From positions 1 to 6,851 of the forward strand of contig JAIUMT010000168.1 in the NCBI GenBank assembly GCA_022565415.1: a stretch of DNA of 6,851 nucleotides, read 5' to 3'. Under the pieces are notes generated by a model that was given only the letters and a program-made list of their open reading frames with translations, was not told where the DNA came from and searched no databases. A program made the translations under genes and the position numbers. Of the stretch, positions 5,285-6,851 are shown piece after piece (position 1 is the stretch's first letter; every line of letters starts with the position of its first letter). The DNA comes from Balneolales bacterium. Lineage in GTDB: Bacteria > Bacteroidota > Rhodothermia > Balneolales > HLUCCA01.

Positions 5285-5310
5285 GTTTTGTCTACAGCCA
5301 AAACTTATGT
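5279..5310 (+). repeat. Perfect 12-bp inverted repeat before the ATPase gene
   Basis: ACATAAGTTTTG (5279-5290) and CAAAACTTATGT (5299-5310) are exact inverted copies around an 8-nt centre TCTACAGC. It overlaps the stop of the remnant gene and the candidate -35 element and abuts the -10 element, a typical position for a repressor operator. In RNA from the array it would be a 12-bp hairpin and could also limit read-through, although no U-tract follows. An alternative partner exists: TTTGTCTA (5287-5294) is complementary to TAGACAAA (5335-5342). Confidence 0.65.
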
Positions 5311-5315
5311 ATAAT
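5288..5315 (+). promoter_or_regulatory. Likely promoter of the ATPase gene
   Basis: TTGTCT (5288-5293) and a consensus TATAAT (5310-5315) are 16 nt apart. Transcription would begin around 5322, giving a leader of about 30 nt before the TTG at 5354. The overlap with the inverted repeat at 5279-5310 suggests that binding there would block this promoter. The assignment rests on sequence match only. Confidence 0.45.
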
Positions 5316-5353
5316 ATGCTTGGTGTTTTAACTATAGACAAAGTGTATAAATC

Positions 5354-6553
5354 TTGTTCGACCGCCCAAAATATTACAACAAAATGGAGCGCTGGCTTGG
5401 TAAACCACTGATAAAGGTTCTGAGCGGTCAGCGGCGTACCGGTAAAAGCTTCCTTTTGAAACTGATTCAACAAAAAGCATTACAATTGCCCGGATTGAAT
5501 CATCATATTCGTATCGATATGGAACATGAGTCTAATTTTCATATCCGAACGTACGAAGATTTGAATGAACATATCCGGCAACAAATGCAGGAACATCATG
5601 CAGATCGCTACTTTATCTATATTGATGAAATTCAAGAGGTTGAGGGTTTTGAACAAGTCGTCAGAAGTCTTGCTGCCCAAGAGCATATTGACTTGTGGAT
5701 TACGGGCAGCAATGCCGATATGTTGTCAGGTGAGCTGGCATCCCGTTTAAGCGGTCGTTATGTGGAAATACCAGTTTATAGTCTTGATTTTACTGAATAT
5801 TGTGCTTTTCATCATCTTCAACAAGATCATACTTCGCTTCAGAAGTTCCTGCGTTACGGTGGTCTCCCATTTCTAATCCATCTTGAACCGGACGACGATA
5901 TCATTTACGATTACCTTCGAAATATCATTGATACAGTGGTTTTTAAAGATGTAATCAGTCGCTATCAAATCCGTAATGTTCGTTTTCTTAACGATTTACT
6001 TTTTTATTTGGCAGATACTACAGGTAGCCTGCTGTCTGCAAAGAAAATCAGCGATTATCTTAAATCTCAACGGATTACCATCTCGGTAAATGCGGTGTTG
6101 GACTACCTTAACTACCTGGTTTCAGCTCAGATTGTATATAGGGTGCCGCGTTATGATATCCGGGGACGAAAACATTTTGAAATTGGTGAAAAATATTATT
6201 TCCAGGATATCGGTATTCGAAATGCCATTTGCGGCTATCGCGTTACAGATATTGCACAAATAATGGAAAACGTGGTACATCATCATTTAAAAAGCCACGA
6301 TTATGAAGTATTTGTCGGCAAGGATCAGCAACGAGAAATCGATTTCCTCGCACGACGAAAAGGGGAAACGGTGTATGTACAGGTGTGTTACCTGCTGTCC
6401 TCTGCAGAGACCATCGATCGTGAGTTTGGAAACTTAAAGGCTATTCCAGATAATTATCGCAAAGTGGTTGTGAGTATGGACGAGGACGCCCAATCTTCAA
6501 TTGATGGAATCGAGCACCAAAATCTGCTTACGTTTCTGAAAACCTTTCACTGA
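5354..6553 (+). CDS. AAA_14/DUF4143 family ATP-binding protein
   Basis: The product has 399 residues, a usual size for this family. The Walker A motif is GQRRTGKS (25-32), Walker B is FIYIDEIQ (87-94, Asp91-Glu92), and a sensor-like strand LWITGSNADML follows, then SRLSGRYVEIPVYSLDFTEY as is usual in AAA_14. The C-terminal DUF4143 part contains KYYFQDIGIRNAICGYR and REIDFLARRKGETVYVQVCYLL; the latter resembles a PD-(D/E)XK fold in which the E-x-K residues are replaced (Q-V-C), as is common in this family. The TTG start is chosen because the preceding in-frame codons soon hit TAA (5348) and the family normally has about 20 residues (here RPKYYNKMERWLGKPLIKVL) before Walker A; the ATG at 5384 would remove part of them. 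Biological role is unsettled for the family; members are often scattered by horizontal transfer. It has its own promoter-like sequence. Confidence 0.88.
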   Translation: MFDRPKYYNKMERWLGKPLIKVLSGQRRTGKSFLLKLIQQKALQLPGLNHHIRIDMEHESNFHIRTYEDLNEHIRQQMQEHHADRYFIYIDEIQEVEGFEQVVRSLAAQEHIDLWITGSNADMLSGELASRLSGRYVEIPVYSLDFTEYCAFHHLQQDHTSLQKFLRYGGLPFLIHLEPDDDIIYDYLRNIIDTVVFKDVISRYQIRNVRFLNDLLFYLADTTGSLLSAKKISDYLKSQRITISVNAVLDYLNYLVSAQIVYRVPRYDIRGRKHFEIGEKYYFQDIGIRNAICGYRVTDIAQIMENVVHHHLKSHDYEVFVGKDQQREIDFLARRKGETVYVQVCYLLSSAETIDREFGNLKAIPDNYRKVVVSMDEDAQSSIDGIEHQNLLTFLKTFH

Positions 6554-6778
6554 CATGTTTGAATCCAAATATCTACTCTTAAAGCTGAAAAACCGCTCAG
6601 GTAAGTAGACCATCTCACTAAAGGGTCAGACTTCCCCGAGCGAGTGCCAATTGGTATTAATTCACACGACCTTATTTGAGAGCCAGCCATCAATGATTCA
6701 GGATAGATAGGTATAAAAAGTAGTAATACAGGATTTTGCTCGAAAAATTTAATATTGTTTAGCCACGAACAGAGCGAC
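6554..6778. other. Intergenic stretch without a supported gene
   Basis: No convincing frame, RNA gene or terminator is seen. It holds a short perfect palindrome CCAATTGG (6647-6654) and AT-rich sequence around 6710-6760. A remnant of the array family was looked for here and not found. Confidence 0.5.
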
Positions 6779-6851
6779 CTACTTCTCCATATCCGACAAT
6801 AAAATTTTCAGCGCAGCCGTAGACACCTGAATTTCCCTCACCGAATACACC
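6779..6851 (-). CDS. Possible C-terminal end of a reverse-strand gene (partial)
   Basis: On the reverse strand a frame enters at the right edge and reads VREIQVSTAALKILLSDMEK before a TAG at 6781-6779. The helical, charged end with a Lys just before the stop looks like a normal protein C-terminus. Another reverse frame, Gly-rich (GVFGEGNSGVYG), is also open and ends at 6759, so the choice is uncertain. If real, this gene converges on the ATPase gene. Product not recognised. Confidence 0.3.
   Translation of the reverse strand, partial: VYSVREIQVSTAALKILLSDMEK

Noticed and set aside
5190..5473. Overlapping frames on both strands around the ATPase start
   Set aside because: They overlap the remnant gene, promoter and ATPase N-terminus, and their products have no recognisable features.
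6621..6640. GGGTCAGACTT-like sequence as a sign of a RAYT/IS200-type element
   Set aside because: It is too short, with no palindrome pair and no transposase frame nearby.

Overview
The window looks like chromosomal DNA of a bacterium of moderate GC, with almost all genes on the + strand. No rRNA, tRNA, CRISPR or recognisable transposase is visible. Most start codons lack a Shine-Dalgarno sequence, and signal peptides and an AAA_14/DUF4143 ATPase are present. This would suit the Bacteroidota/Balneolota side of the tree, but no marker gene fixes the taxonomy, so that is a weak inference.

Layout. (1) 1-1643 is the 3' part of a large gene: an acidic Ser/Asp-rich linker, a GT2 glycosyltransferase domain and a TPR-like tail. 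(2) 1763-2161 is a small lipocalin-like exported or membrane-anchored protein with the only strong ribosome binding site of the window. (3) 2313-5284 is a tandem array of small genes for exported proteins. Three intact members (2316, 4025, 4631) encode exactly 146 residues, with Cys37-Pro-Pro and Cys82 at identical positions. A fourth (3506) would also have 146 residues but for a 1-bp deletion. A fifth member (5162) is reduced to its signal peptide. An unrelated 172-residue exported protein (2856) sits inside the array. (4) 5354-6553 is an AAA_14/DUF4143 ATPase with its own strong promoter-like sequence and a perfect 12-bp inverted repeat. (5) 6554-6851 is largely empty, with a possible reverse-strand gene entering at the right edge.

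The most interesting structure is non-coding. From 2789 on, every gene of the array is preceded, 4-14 nt before its start codon, by a substantial hairpin. Two hairpin families alternate along the array: B (2789-2841), A (3462-3493), B (3977-4019), A (4585-4621), B (5102-5157). Both share an apical loop of 8-9 nt beginning AAYC (B2 keeps this sequence but has lost one arm). The A family shows pair-preserving substitutions. The B family keeps an A-C mismatch at the same place in all three copies. The B hairpin stands before genes that are not related to each other, and homology between array units begins at the hairpins. This suggests either a shared RNA leader controlling translation or a recombination/cassette boundary.

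The array has grown by tandem duplication of a two-gene unit (3462 to about 4070, and 4585 to about 5215) followed by gene conversion and decay. How the array proteins act is unknown. A role at the cell envelope is inferred only from the signal peptides and the conserved cysteine pair.
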